Source: Bryopsis sp. KO-2023 (taxonomy: Eukaryota; Chlorophyta; Ulvophyceae; Bryopsidales; Bryopsidaceae). Taken from it: a DNA stretch of 64,000 nt. Position numbers and translations under genes: made by a program. The notes beneath the pieces are model-generated. The model had not been told where the DNA came from, did no database searches, and saw only the letters and a program-made list of their open reading frames with translations. Numbering within the stretch: the stretch's first letter is position 1; each line of letters starts with the position of its first letter. Location: the NCBI GenBank assembly GCA_030272585.1, contig BSYQ01000003.1:4650001-4714000 (forward strand). The letters are read 5' to 3'. Positions 11,211-24,200 of the stretch are shown in pieces.

Positions 11211-13296
11211 TCCCCAAGCGTGACCAATAAATTCGAATAACTATTCGTTGCCCGACCGTGCGAACCTGTAATACACAACAAAGACGTCACCCAAGATTGG
11301 ACCGGAACGATCGAAACCAAGTTGCAACCAGCACATTCGGTGTCTGCGCTGTTCGCTCCGACGACGGGTAAACGGACGGAAACCGTTAGCTGCTTCGGAA
11401 AGCTACGCAACAACAAAGCTGACTTACAATGCCCACTACCTCGGCGATGGGCGTGTTATTCCTAACACACAATCTTGTTTTCAACACAACAGCTCATCTT
11501 CCGCCAGCGCCCGCAGTACCATCAGTTCTCTCGGGAAACGACTCGGACAAGGAGCGAGCTTGCCCACGCCACTACACAGTTGAACTCTTCGGAACCCGAA
11601 CGCACTCGCAAGGACATACGTACGACGAAGCTAGCTGCTGATTATATATCGGATACGCAGCGTCGAAACGGACTTTTCCTTGCTCGATTCCCACCACGCG
11701 TGCCACTCTCTGCCAAATCTGATAATCGCACCTTAATTGCCCGCTGCTACGTCAACCCCAAAGGCACAGGGTATGCGCTGAAATCCGCTGCAATCATTCC
11801 TGCGCTGGGCCGTGCTGGTACTTGCCACACCTTCACTTCTCCGACAAAGAGATCACCGAAATCCACTCACGTGCCACTTAATCCGCTTATTTATGTTCAT
11901 GAGTGAGTCTGTGCGTAAGGTCCTTCGAAAGGAAAGGAAGGAAGAAAATGGAGAGATTCGCAGGGGGAACTTGTCTGTGTTTGGAGGAGGGATGCTAAAT
12001 TGTGGCCAGGAAATAATTGCACTGCAGAAACAACACGAACACGAGCCGGAGTTGTTCTGGAAAGACTAGCCTCCAGGATTTCCTTGGTGATTTCTTTCCC
12101 CCCCTTCAAAGAGCGAGCTGTTTCCCACCACCTCTTCGCTTCTAACCGTTGATCCAGCTAAACCTTGCGAATCTGTAAAAGCCGCCCAATGTATATCAAC
12201 CCACATGCTCTGCATTAAGCAATCTTAACCCTGAACATTGGATTATCAGTGCTGCGATGATGTGTGAGCGCCATCAATTCCATGACTGTCGGGTTTCGGT
12301 CTTCGAGCTCCGGCCGATGTGAGAAAACGCGCAGGTCCGCTGAGACAACGAACTTTTCGCTTCGAGGGTCACATTGCGGGGACCGATTATCGCGGAGCTT
12401 CGGCGAAAATAGTCAAAGTGGAGAAGTCTAGGGAAGGTGCGATGGACCAATTGGCCAACACCTCTCAGCTGTGGGAGCCTGGTTCTGCGAATTTCCCAGG
12501 TTAGTGAGCTCGTTCTGGCTTCGTTGGAGGGCCTCGTCACTTGGACGGTACCGTCAGCGTACCCCGACACTTACACAGGATCCCACGCTCGGGCTGGGGC
12601 TGGTGATTAGGGAAATCATTGAAATTCGTTGTTTGCCAGATTCGCTGTGGCGATGGAGCTCGGGGCTGACGATATATGTCGGCGCTCGGTGTGGCTTACG
12701 GGTGTTCCGTGTGTGTTATCCGAGACATTTCGTGAGGCAACTGTGAAGTTTTGTGAGGGAGATGTCGATGGTCAGCCTCGTTCGTCCAGTTTCTTCGCAG
12801 ACCCCGAATTATCGCCGCGTCCTCCGTCAGTGTATCGATTCTTTTCCGCGTTCCTTCTGACTGTTCGAGAGAGCTCCACCGACAACAAGTTTCTGAGCAA
12901 TCGGCAGCTTCAGACACCAGGCGCATAGGACGCCAGAAAAGCACTCGTCGACCCAGGTCGGAACGTGGGTCGTTTTTCGTCCGACACCATTTTTGTGTCG
13001 TAGAGGAAATTTATCATTCCCTGCGTCAATCCGCTCCCTTCGTTGAGTTTCGCGCGCGGATTACAGTGCTGCCTTCTCGGGCGTTGTCCCCTTGGACGTC
13101 AGAGAAAACGCAAGGTCTCTCTGGTCGATGGTTTCGAGCCCTGATTGAGCAGCAGGCTCATTTTTCTTTTGTGAAAAGGAGTACTGAGCTTGCCTTCAGC
13201 ACATTCCCACTCCTATGGACGCCTTTTGGTTGACGTCTATTGATTGAGCGGCGCTAACGCGACGAAACTGGCGAAACTTGGACTCTGAAAGCACCT
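11211..13296. other. Divergent intergenic region between the zinc-cluster and PWWP genes
   Basis: Over 2 kb containing both promoters and probably long 5' UTRs. An open frame on the plus strand at 12629-12928 looks mildly protein-like but has no partner exons that I could join, so I leave it unannotated. Nothing else is convincing. Confidence 0.45.
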
Positions 13297-15197
13297 ATGG
13301 CAGATAAACAGTCAATAAGCCCCCAAATAAGGAGTTGGAGAAATGGGAAACCGCTGAATTCATTCTTGGGTGGTGCAGGTTTCCAGCAAAAGGCAACCAT
13401 GTCAGGGTTGGACCGCTCGAGAGTACGAGAAGGGGGGGATGCAGGGCCCAATTCTCCTTCGATGTCCCAGCCTTGCGAACAGAGTTCGATGGCCATGTCA
13501 CCCAGCATGCCAGCCGTGAAAGCCATGCAGCCCCCCTACGTAAACGGAATCACAGACAGGGCTCGAGGCGAGTATTATGGCTTGGATGGAATGCTTCTCG
13601 CTTACCAAGGTCAAGGCCAGAGATTCGGAATTGGTCAGAATGGACGAGGGTTGCCTCTGGGCCTTCCTTTTCATCCCGGGCTGATTCAAGATCAAATGAG
13701 GGGCCCGATGGGAGATCCTCGGATTTGGACTGACATGGGGGCGACCATAGGTCCCCAATTCTCCCAACCATTGAGCAACAGGCCAAACCCTGGACCGACA
13801 GGAACCCAACAACAAAAAGTTGACGTTCCCCCCAGTGCTGGGATTCGAACTCAGTTAGATTCGATGTACACTAGATATCCATCGTATGGATTGCCTCAAG
13901 TCAAAGGGAACAGAGGGTTGCAGCCCCAGGAACATCAGCAACAGCAACAGCAGCCACAGCCACAGCCTCACTGGCTCGATGCCCGACCCATGCTGGATCA
14001 GAAGAGCAATGGTGGAATCATGTCGGGTGCGTTGTTCGAAGGATTTGGTAGAAATGGATGGCTCCAGCCATCGACGTCGGGGAGGCAAGCTCCGCAACCC
14101 CCTCAGAGGAGCTCACGCCCATCGGTAGAAATCCCGAAATCGTTGAAACGAGTGGTTGAGGAAAGCGACCCGAAAAAGGTGCCGGAAAAAGTGGAGAAAC
14201 AAGAGGAGGAGGAGGAGGAGGTGGAGAAAGAGGGGGTGCCTTCGGAGGAAGAAGGGGAAGAGGAGGAGGAGGAAGGCGAAGAGGAGGAAGAGGTGGCCAC
14301 AGTGGCCATCAACAAGGATTTGGAACCGTTGTCATCGTTAGAACGGCTGGGGCTGAAGCCTGGAAGGAGAGTAACGATTCGAGCGAAGGACTGGGCTGGA
14401 GAGGTGGTGTGGGCAAAATTGGGCAGGTAGGAACGAAAGAACGATCCCAAATGTTCATTTCCTTTGGGAAATGACTTTTCTCTTCGTATCTGAAGAGTCG
14501 AACCATGAGCTGTAGCTGCTTCACGTGCCATTTTCTCATGGCAAGCTAAAAATAGATTCACTGTGCGTATGTTGATGCAAGATTCATGTTTGCAAATATC
14601 AGGGACCCCTGGTGGCCAGCTCAAGTGCTGGATGAGAGCGATTCTTTCATACCAGATGATGCTGATGCACCCAGGCTTGGTGCTGTTCCAGTTCGTTTTT
14701 TTGGGACCTATGATTTTGCCTGGATGGAGTCCCAGAGATCCTTGAATCCCTTCAATGTGTCTTTTTCTCAACGGATATCGGACACCAACACAAACGAGTT
14801 CAACACCGGGGTCAACGAGGCGTTGGAATTTCAGCACTCCGGCACCTTACCACAAGGATTTGCTGATGCTATGGAGGAGGAGGAGCCTGTCGTCGAGCCA
14901 CGAGGAAAATCCAAAAAGGTGTGGTGATGCTCACCGCTCGATTTCTTTTTTTTTTGTTCTGCCCAGTTTTTTTTTGTCGAGTATTTACCAGGGGTTGAAC
15001 TCGCGTGTGTGGTTTGTCAGACTGGGAAACGTCGGCATGAGGGTCCTGAAGATTTGGAAGGCAAACCATCGGTGAAGCGACGAGTGAAAGTAATGCGGGC
15101 TCTGGGATTGGCACCTCCAGAGGATTCTCCCTACGCTCATGTCCCCGCAATTAACCCAAATCTGCTCCTGTTAGCCTCCAAGTCTGGCATGAGTTGA
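13297..15197 (+). CDS. PWWP-domain chromatin reader-like protein (about 540 aa)
   Basis: Three exons: 13297-14426, 14603-14918, 15021-15197. The first ~270 residues are low-complexity Gly/Pro/Gln/Met-rich, including a Gln/Pro run. An extremely acidic tract follows (about residues 300-335, almost all Glu with Gly). A PWWP domain begins at about residue 363 with AKDWAGEVVWAKLGR, and the intron falls exactly before DPWWPAQVLDESD; FFGTYDFAWM continues the fold. PWWP domains bind methylated histone H3 and DNA in the nucleus. The C-terminal ~55 residues are basic. No catalytic domain (SET, methyltransferase, HMG) is present, so it is likely an adaptor/reader; targets cannot be inferred. The start is the first in-frame Met. 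Confidence 0.78.
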
Positions 15198-18100
15198 CAC
15201 CAGATCATACCCTGATAGCCCATGAAAACGTTTAGCACCTTCTCAACATTTTAGTTTTGCTGGGAGGCTAGGAATTTCTAGACTTTCTGAACGGTAGCTG
15301 GATTGGCCGCACTCCAATCCAGGGCTGCTTCAGGGCTGAGTCAGACGGGCATGTATTGCAAGGACACCCCACACACACACCAACCTGCAGGTTCAGCTTT
15401 CTGGCTGCACACTCCAGTCCCACCTCCTTTCAAGATGGTATATTTTCTGAAAGTCAAGAAAAGGTTTTTTTTTTCCCCTTGTTCATCCCAAGGGTAACGA
15501 ACCGAGAGTCTGAAGCTGTACACTTTTTGTGGGGCAAGGAGGAGCCCTTTAGAATGAAGCAGGTTTTTTTTTTTACAGATATTCTACGAAATTGGTTTCT
15601 AAATTTTCCAAATTCCAGGATCAAGAAGTTGATGGTGTTCTCATGTGGGTGAAAATTGGCCGTTTTCCATCGTTCTTGTCACAGCATTTCACATTCTGTC
15701 TCAGTGGCAGACACCTTCACCCCAAACACAGAAACACAGCTAGTCGTGGGGTTTCAAGATTGCAACTGGGCAAGCTGGAAAGCTTGATCAACCACCACAG
15801 TGAACTAATTTCTGAGAACGATCAGAGCAAGAGTATGGGTAGAGACACAATGCAGAAGTGCATCGTGTCCCTTCAAAATTACCACCACTTCTGACATCTC
15901 TGACAAATTTACTTATTCATTGAAAAGTACCAGTTCTCATATCTATCAGGCAAAAACAATTCAACGAACACATTTTTCTCTTCTTATTGTGAAGAGAAAA
16001 AGACACTAGCCCTCCTTCAACCAAACCAGTGTTTATGTTTAGCAGATCTGGGGGGAGTCTGGAAACTTCGTTTCTGGTGAAATTTCATGTTTTACCTTCA
16101 GATTTGATGATGTTGTATCAGACATTGTTCCATGATTGAGGAAGGACATAAACCTCAAGGAAACTGGTGTATGGCGCTTTTTTTTGGAAATAGGTCACTT
16201 TGCAGTTTCAAGAGCACTCCACTAGTGTGGAGCACTTTTTGAAGTCCCCTTTCCGTGAATGTTGTTCCAAGATAGAATCAGGCGGCGGTTGCAGATAGTG
16301 AAATCAATCAGGATTTGTTTTGATTTGATTGGTCAGCCCATGTCTTTTCCAGGTACAGTTTTACACTGGAAATAAGCATCCAAATTCATTTTTCCATTTG
16401 TATCATGAATAATCTATTCCAAACACGAAAACCTCCAAAATTGATACTGAACATAGGAGCAATCTATGTTTCTCTAGCATAATTCGAGAAATATATGGGT
16501 TTTACGGGTTTCCACACTTTTGTGAAATTAATCCTCATTCAAAGCATGCTGAGGAATAACCACTGAGAACACCTTTACATTGCAACAATCGCTTTTATGA
16601 AAAGAAGAAAAAAAACACACCCCTCCCTCCCCAAGGTTGTAGTAACCCTTGAGCATCGACTTCTTTTTTTGCAAATATTTTGAAATTTTTGTATCCACTC
16701 CCAGCAAACATAACAATAACAATAAACAAAAAAAGCAACCTTGTTCCCTCCAAAACATTTTGCTTCCCATTGGAAGAAGCAAAAAATGACACAGATTTTA
16801 AAAAAAGTAACACAGAAAAGAAAAAGCAGCAAAAAAAACGACCCCATTAACCCCCTCGATGCTGATCTTTTCCCAGCCATACGCTTGATAAACTTATCTG
16901 AATAAAAAAAGGGAATGAAGAAGAAAAATCCACCGCTGTATTTCCAATCAGCATCTCTGAATGATTTCCCCTGAAAACCTTGGCTCAGTTTTGTAAACCC
17001 CCCAAACCCCCCCTCCCAAAAAATGAAAATAGAACCAGGGAGGAAAAAAAAAACAATCAAAATATTTCTTTGAACGTGCGTTTGAAACTGGAACTTTGCA
17101 ACCAGCCCTTTCGGAAACCACCCAAAGAAATATAGTTACACTGCACTTTTTTTTTTTTTCATTTTTGCACACACATGTTCCAAGATATCAGCTCTATTGT
17201 TGTTTCCAGGGTGCAAAACTCGAAAAGTAAAAATCACCCTCCCGCCTTCCCCCCCCCCCAAACCAAAAAAAAAATAAATATGTGCATAAAATGATAAAAC
17301 AAAAAAAAGAAAAGACAGAAGAAAAAAAAATTCCTTTCCTTTTTTTTGTTCCCTTCAAATTTTCCTTTTTTTTTTGGAGAGGGTAAATAGTACTCTCTTT
17401 CTCAAACCATTTTTCTTTTGTAACCAACACCCCAATGTTTTTTGGGTTTTTTTAAACTCAACCCCCCCCCTTCCCCCCGAAAAGCAAAAAAAACAAAAAT
17501 GAAAAAACATCCAGTTGAAACTGATTGTTGGTTCGCTTTTTGTTTTTGATTTTTTCCTTAAGCCCATCAAGACGATGCATTATTGTTTCCGAGCGACGTT
17601 AATTTTCCAATTAAAAAAAGAAAAAGAAAACACCACTGTATTTAACGCTCCCGAAAAATTCACCACTCTAAGAAGAAAATGTTTTCCCCCCCAAAACTAT
17701 ACACAGTCTACAAATCGCCCACAAGACGGCCGTACATAATAAAAATATTTGTTTTTCCTTTTTTTTTTTTCGCAGAATTCTCATTGCACATTTCTTTTCT
17801 TTTGTTTTTTTGTTACGTCCTCATCCCTTCCCTGCCTTTGTTTTTAAAACACACATATAGTTTTTTTTTTCCTTTCAAAATCGGATTTTAAAAACATACA
17901 TATCACATGCTAATCAAATAAGACTCGCTTTTCTTTATATGTAATCTTGTTCCCTGGTGCAAAATTTTTGTGTCCTACCCATTTTCTTTTTTTTTTTTTC
18001 TTTTGGCAATGAATCTCACCAACAATACTTACCCCCCTTTTTTTCTTATCATTCCATTTCAAAATCCCAACCCCTCGATATATATTCCCAAGAAAATATA

Positions 18101-18247
18101 TACAGCAACAAAAAAACGCCCCCCCTCCAAAAAAAAAAAAAGCAAAAAGCAAAAACAACAAGAGAGAAAGACGTACGACGAAAAGAAACCATTCTTACAA
18201 AAAAAAGAGAAAAAATCCTCAAACTTTTCGCCATTTTTTTTTTTTTT
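15198..18247. other. Convergent intergenic spacer, homopolymer-rich
   Basis: About 3 kb between the 3' ends of the PWWP gene and the ABCG gene. From about 16550 on it is dominated by A, C and T runs on the plus strand. All ORFs there are low-complexity (Phe/Lys-rich) and not believable. No RNA gene or mobile element is recognised. Confidence 0.5.
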
Positions 18248-21200
18248 TCACATCCGTCGAATTGTCTTTTTGCTCACAAGTTCTCTAGAAATTTTAGACT
18301 TTTTGCCTTTGCACCCCCATCGAGATTTCACAAGCAAAGAGCCCCAAAGCACTGCAAATTGCAGCAAGTAGATTCCAACCATCACGGATGCATCTTGTGT
18401 GAGATGGTCGTCGTCCAAACCCATCGCTCGCGGAGAAGCCCGCCAAAAATTATCTTTGTCAATTACCTCTTCGCTCACCTAGGGAAAATAAATAAAAAAA
18501 AAATTGGAGATAAATTAAAAAGACAAAAAAGCACACATGTCGAAATGCTTCGATCGAATTTCACTGATGTGTAGTGTTAACAACGCGCTACTACACATGA
18601 GTGAAATCCGATCGAAACATTTCTATACATATAAAATGTTTATTTCATTTCATTTTTCTTTTCTTTTTTTTGGTTTCAAGTAAGGCATGGATATTTTTTT
18701 CCCCCAGAGAAAAATGCAGGGAGGCAGACATGCGGCAGAAATTATCATTAAAAGAAAAAATTTGGAGAAAAAATCGCCATGAAGACTCACCACGACTCGC
18801 CCGTTCCGCTTGCCCAGTTCGTTCATCACCAAAATTTCAAAAGCATTGCAAAAAGGTGAAAAAATGGCTCCCACCCTCAGCATGATCCACAGGTCAAACC
18901 TCGGAATTAAAAATCCACACAAAAAAGGGCCGTGCAGGATTATCTGGGCAGTCATGATATACACTCCAACTGCAACGCAGCACAACATCAACATTTTTTG
19001 AAACTGGAATTTAATCTGGGGGTAATATCGATGGGGTGTTAATAATATAGAAAAAAAACAAACTAACCGAAAACTTCTGCACCCTTGTATGCAATAGCAA
19101 AAAAAGAATTAAAAAGCAACACAATTGAAAACGCTGATTGCAAAAAATAGTTCCACTGGCACCACAATTTTGGCAAGAACAATATCAAAATCAACAAAAG
19201 AAATAAATGTTTGTATGTACATATTCTGCAGCAACCGCCATCATTGCTGGCAATATTCAATTTTTCAGCGTGTTCCTTTCACCAAAATTAAATAACGAAT
19301 AAATATAAAGAAATAATAAAGAAAACGAAAAGAATTTTTTATGAATAATAAATAACAAATATTATTTTTATTATTTTTTAATCACTGGTATTGAATAAAT
19401 CCAATAAAAAAAACTCACAAGGCAAGGGAAAGAAAGCGATGACAGCAAAAACCGCTGTTCCCATCGAGGTCCAAAACAACGACAGTCCACTGACGAACAA
19501 AAGGAATCTCAGGATGTCAGACTTCACTCCACTGAGGGGCACAAAAATTGCAGAAAAAACTAACACAGGGAGAACACGGAGGCAAACGCAATCGAATGCT
19601 GCGGTGACAAGCATGATGGATGCTGGTCTGTATCGGTACAGTCTGCAACAAAATTCCAAAACACACACACGTCATCGCAGAAAATTTTATTGGGAAGGAA
19701 AACAAACACTTGTCTGTGACACACAACAGGAAAATCCCGGACATTTGAAAAGAAAACTGCTCTCTTTTTTGTTTTTTTTTTGCCTTGGAAGGTTCTTCAA
19801 GATGTGGAATTTCCCCCCCAAAAAAAAGTTGAATAATAAGAAAGAAAGAAAGAAAGAAAAAATGACCTGGAAAATGTAGAAATATGAATTGACAATGACA
19901 GAACCCAAAGACTGTTCAAATTTCCATACAGTGAAAATTATACAGCCTGGTCAAGGCAACATTTCTCTATAGGAATTCATGTCAGTGTTTTTTTTGTTTT
20001 TTCGTTTTGCTTCTTTTTGGCCCACCTTGTGTCTTTGATCATTGTTGACATGTCATGCTGCATTTTCTTGAAGAAGGTGACAGTGGCTAAGCAGAGCAAA
20101 CACAATACAGAAAATATAGCAGTCACTCGATCCCTTGAGCCCTCCAGATCATCATCCATCTTGTAAAACAGCAAACCCAATGCCAATCCTATTCCTACAG
20201 GGAAAAAAACGTCAAAAATTAATTCAACACAAACATCATATATGTAATATGCCAAGAAAAAACTTGAAGAAAGAAAAAAAAGTTTTGAGTTTCTGTCGAT
20301 ACCTGCAGCTGCAACCAGGTGCAAAGGCAGCAACACCTTACGCCGAATTATGTCTTTTGCAGCCGCCACAAAAAGCATGGCCAGCTCAAGCAGCCATGGT
20401 GCATGGGCAGGCTCCCTGATACCAGTTCAACAACTTACTCCAGGAAAACAGCACTTTTTAAAAAGCAGTTTTTTTCAAAGATCGGTTTCAATAATGTGGA
20501 TCATAAATTCCTCGTTAAGCAATAAAAATTTTCTTCCTCAAATTTTCCTGCAAGGAAAAAAAATCTAAACCGGAATAATTCTGAAAGCCGACACTGAAAA
20601 ATTCAGAACCCCGCCCCCGCCCCACAGATTTCATCCACAACGCTCCCCAAAAGAGTTTCCCATTTTCTTTCCAAAAAGAAAAAGGGGGAAGTAAATCAAA
20701 CATAGGAGCAATTTCCCACCTTATTTCGGTCTCATAGTCCTCCTTATCGTTCAGAAGGTTATCCGGTCCAAGGGTCAACACCGAAACCTCCGTTTCATTT
20801 CTTCGGATGTTTTCCTCTTCCCTTTTCAAATTCTCCACCACCGCTGAATATGGAGCCATCGATCTCGATGTGTCCAGATTCCCTATTTTCTCCGGGGTGC
20901 CCTCGGAGAAATCTCTGGATATCGGTGTCAACGGCCGGGGGTCTTTGGCGATGGACCCCGTCCTGGACCTCGTTCGGCTCATGCCCTGCCACTCCATGGT
21001 GAAGAGCTCCATGGAATCGCTGCCAGAAATGACGCCGTTTCCTGGCTGCATTCTAAAAGGGAGTTCACGATAGGAGGGTAACGATCGTTGGGTGAGGTCT
21101 CCGTGCTGGATGGGGGTTATGACACCAGACATCGAAGACCTATCCGTTCTGTATACAAACAGGGAGCACTACTCACTTATTGCTGTTGAGGGGACTCCAA

Positions 21201-24200
21201 CCTTGAAATCAAACATTTGACAATGAGGTGCTGTCTGTCTTGCATTGGGATCAGAAAATGCATACATACTCGCACACACTTGCCACTTTTCAATTTCCCA
21301 TCTTCAAAAGGCAAGAAAAATCACACAGCTTGATTTTAGGGAATGTTTCGTTTTGCCATTGGTGCGCTGATAAAAAAAAGGTGCTTTCAGAGATAGGCTG
21401 AGAAGGTATGTGCATGTGTCACACTGATGATGCACCTTGGGGGACCACCAGCAACTGTCGACGCACTCTCCTTCTCCAGTTGCTGTGGAGGTGGTCCTGC
21501 CACAACCTTCTCGGCTTCCTGCTCGACAGCCGCCTTTGCAAAAGCATCCAAACTTGCGACCCGAGCGAGATTCAAACTGGGGACTCGTGGAATAGCACGG
21601 GGCTTTGACGGCTCTTTATACTCCGACCCAGAAAACACAGGGTTCTTACCCTGAATGCAATTATCGGATCCACCAACCCCCCCACCTCCTCCCCCATTTG
21701 TTTTAGTTGCCCCTTGTTTATCTCGACATCGATTCGGGACCGGCTGATTTCCGGCTTCCACAATGGAAGGGCGATGTGAAAGGGGTTTGGCTGGGTCGAA
21801 ACTCAAATTGGGACATTCATCGTCCGACACCCCAGCCCTTGGAATTTCCCCGGGCTGAAACAAGTTGAAAGGCCACTGTTTGACCAAAGGAGGTGGAGTC
21901 ATCGCTTCGCCATCGGTCAGACTGTCGATATTGGCATCGTCAGCCCATGTGAATGCGCTTGGAGTGGGGCTGAGGCTGAGAGGAGAGCTGGGGCTAGGGC
22001 TGGGGCTTGGTGTCAAAGAAAGGTCCCTTTGCCTGTCCATCGTCGGGCTCCCTTTTCCATTCACTGGCAATACCACAGGCATTTTCTCTTCAATTGTTAC
22101 CAACTACCCACCAGCGTTCCAGCACAATTATCCACAACAAAAATCGAATAGGGGGGGGGGAGTCGTCATGGCTTACCTGGAAACCCATCAAGGAACTCGA
22201 AATCTAAATCAGGCTCAACTTCCACATTCAGCTCCAATTTCACCATGTCTGGACCCTTCGTCCCACCGTCTGAATTACTCTCTGCAAATCTGGACGAAAC
22301 CTCAACCGAGCCCTGGGTGGTGTGGAAATCTGGCCGGGCACTGTACAAACCTGCAGGCGGGATTGCGTCACTGTACAAAGGCCCCATCTCATCGAATGGA
22401 GTGAGGCTGTGAACTCGCCGGTGTCCAAAGCCCTTCGTTTCGTCCGAATCGGAGTCCGAGTCAAAGGGGTTCATGCTCTTGCGCAGGGTCCTGGAGGCTC
22501 CACTGTGAATGTCCAAAGAGCATGACTCTTGGCTTTGCTGTCTAGTTCTGGAACTCACAGGCTTCTGATGCTTGCTGGGGTTTCCAACACTCCCAGCAAG
22601 CCCTTGACCCCCATTTCCTTCCATACCACCAGCACCATCAGCAAGCAAATACAGAGGCCGATTGGGGTTCGAAAAACTGGCACTGCCAGACCGATAAGTG
22701 GGAGGGTTGGACAAAATATCAAACTCCAAGACGCTGCCCCCGAATTCGCTCCTTGCGGTGTTCAAGCAGTCGATTCCAGCCTGGGACTTGGGCAGCGCAA
22801 AATCGCCATCGCTCCAAGTCCCTGTGTTTCTCCTCCTGTTAGTCTTTTTTCCCCGAGCTGTTACAGGCATGATCACCTCCCCAACCTCGTGCTCCAGAAT
22901 TGCAGTTTCGACTGCGATGCTGCCCTTTGGAGTCAACGGCGCCTTCGAGAGTTGAGTTCTGGCATCCCCAGAAATCCTGTCCAATTTTCCACCAGAGCTC
23001 CCCAGCCCATTCACTTCTTCCTTACTACCTCCGCTTGATACCCCGCCCCCGTCCCTCGAGCGATCTGCCCAGCGGTGCTTCCGAGTCTGCCCAGCATTAT
23101 CGTCCGGCAGTGACCTATCATTCAACGGCCCCTCCTCCACCAGGTCCACCAAGTTTTCCCTTGGAATGCCGGATGCTCGAGTTTTGGACGAGCCCACCAA
23201 ATTCTTATGGGAAGGGCTCAACAAGTGCTGGTGTGATGCGTTTATTCTTCCAAGCTCCACGACGGTCCCGGGTGCAGCTTGAATTTCTTTCCTCACATTC
23301 GACAGCAGCCTCTTGCAATCCCCGATCCGAAACGGGCTCTGATTGGAAGTGAGAATTTGAATCAAGGTGGCTGGCCGTGAAACGCACTTTATCGCGTGCT
23401 GGGATGTCGACATGTCCAACGGGCAAGGGCAATCCACCCGGCTGAAAAAGGCTGAGAGTCCGGTGGACAGCCCCAGATAAACTGGCCTACCTCTGGACAG
23501 CAGAACCAAGCGATCCAGCATTCCAAAGGCATCGTGCGATGGCTGCCTCGCACCCAGCATCACAACCAGCCCCGACTGGGCGATCTTCCGGCAACAGCTC
23601 ATGATTTCAAGTGCATCCCTGCTGTCCAATCCCGAAGTGGGATCATCCATGACTAATGCATCAGGATTCGCCGCCAATTCTCGGCCGATCAAGACCTTTT
23701 TCACCACGACAGGCAACAAGCTCCCCCTCGCTTCGACGATTTTCCGATGGACGAAAGAGGTCAAGTCCAGCATTTCCACGATGTTTCGAACTCGCCGCCT
23801 CACTCTCTGTGGTCCATCCACCGCCTCCAACTCCACACGAATAGCAGCATCCATCAAAACCTCTTCCACGGTCATCAGATGCACAAACTTGGCGTCCCTG
23901 GGCATCCATGCTATAGAGAAATCCGATTGCTCCCTTTTCGACAAGAAATCGGCACAAACAGTCCCTCGAACGACCGCCCCCCTTTCCAGTTCCTTTAACT
24001 GGCTGGCAATTAGCTTCAGAAAGGTCGATTTCCCTGAGCCCTCCGGTCCAATGACACCTGTGACCTCCCCAGAGAAAGCAGCTCCGGAGGTGGGATGCAA
24101 AATTGCACGATACTCTTGCCCTTTGCATTCCAACCTGGAGCACTTGTCCAGTGCATTCCATTCCGACCTTTGCACACCCCTCCTGAAAACCTTCCTGACC

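Noticed and set aside
12629..12928. 99-codon plus-strand ORF, moderately protein-like
   Set aside because: No recognisable domain and no neighbouring exons in phase; more likely 5' UTR/promoter of the PWWP gene.
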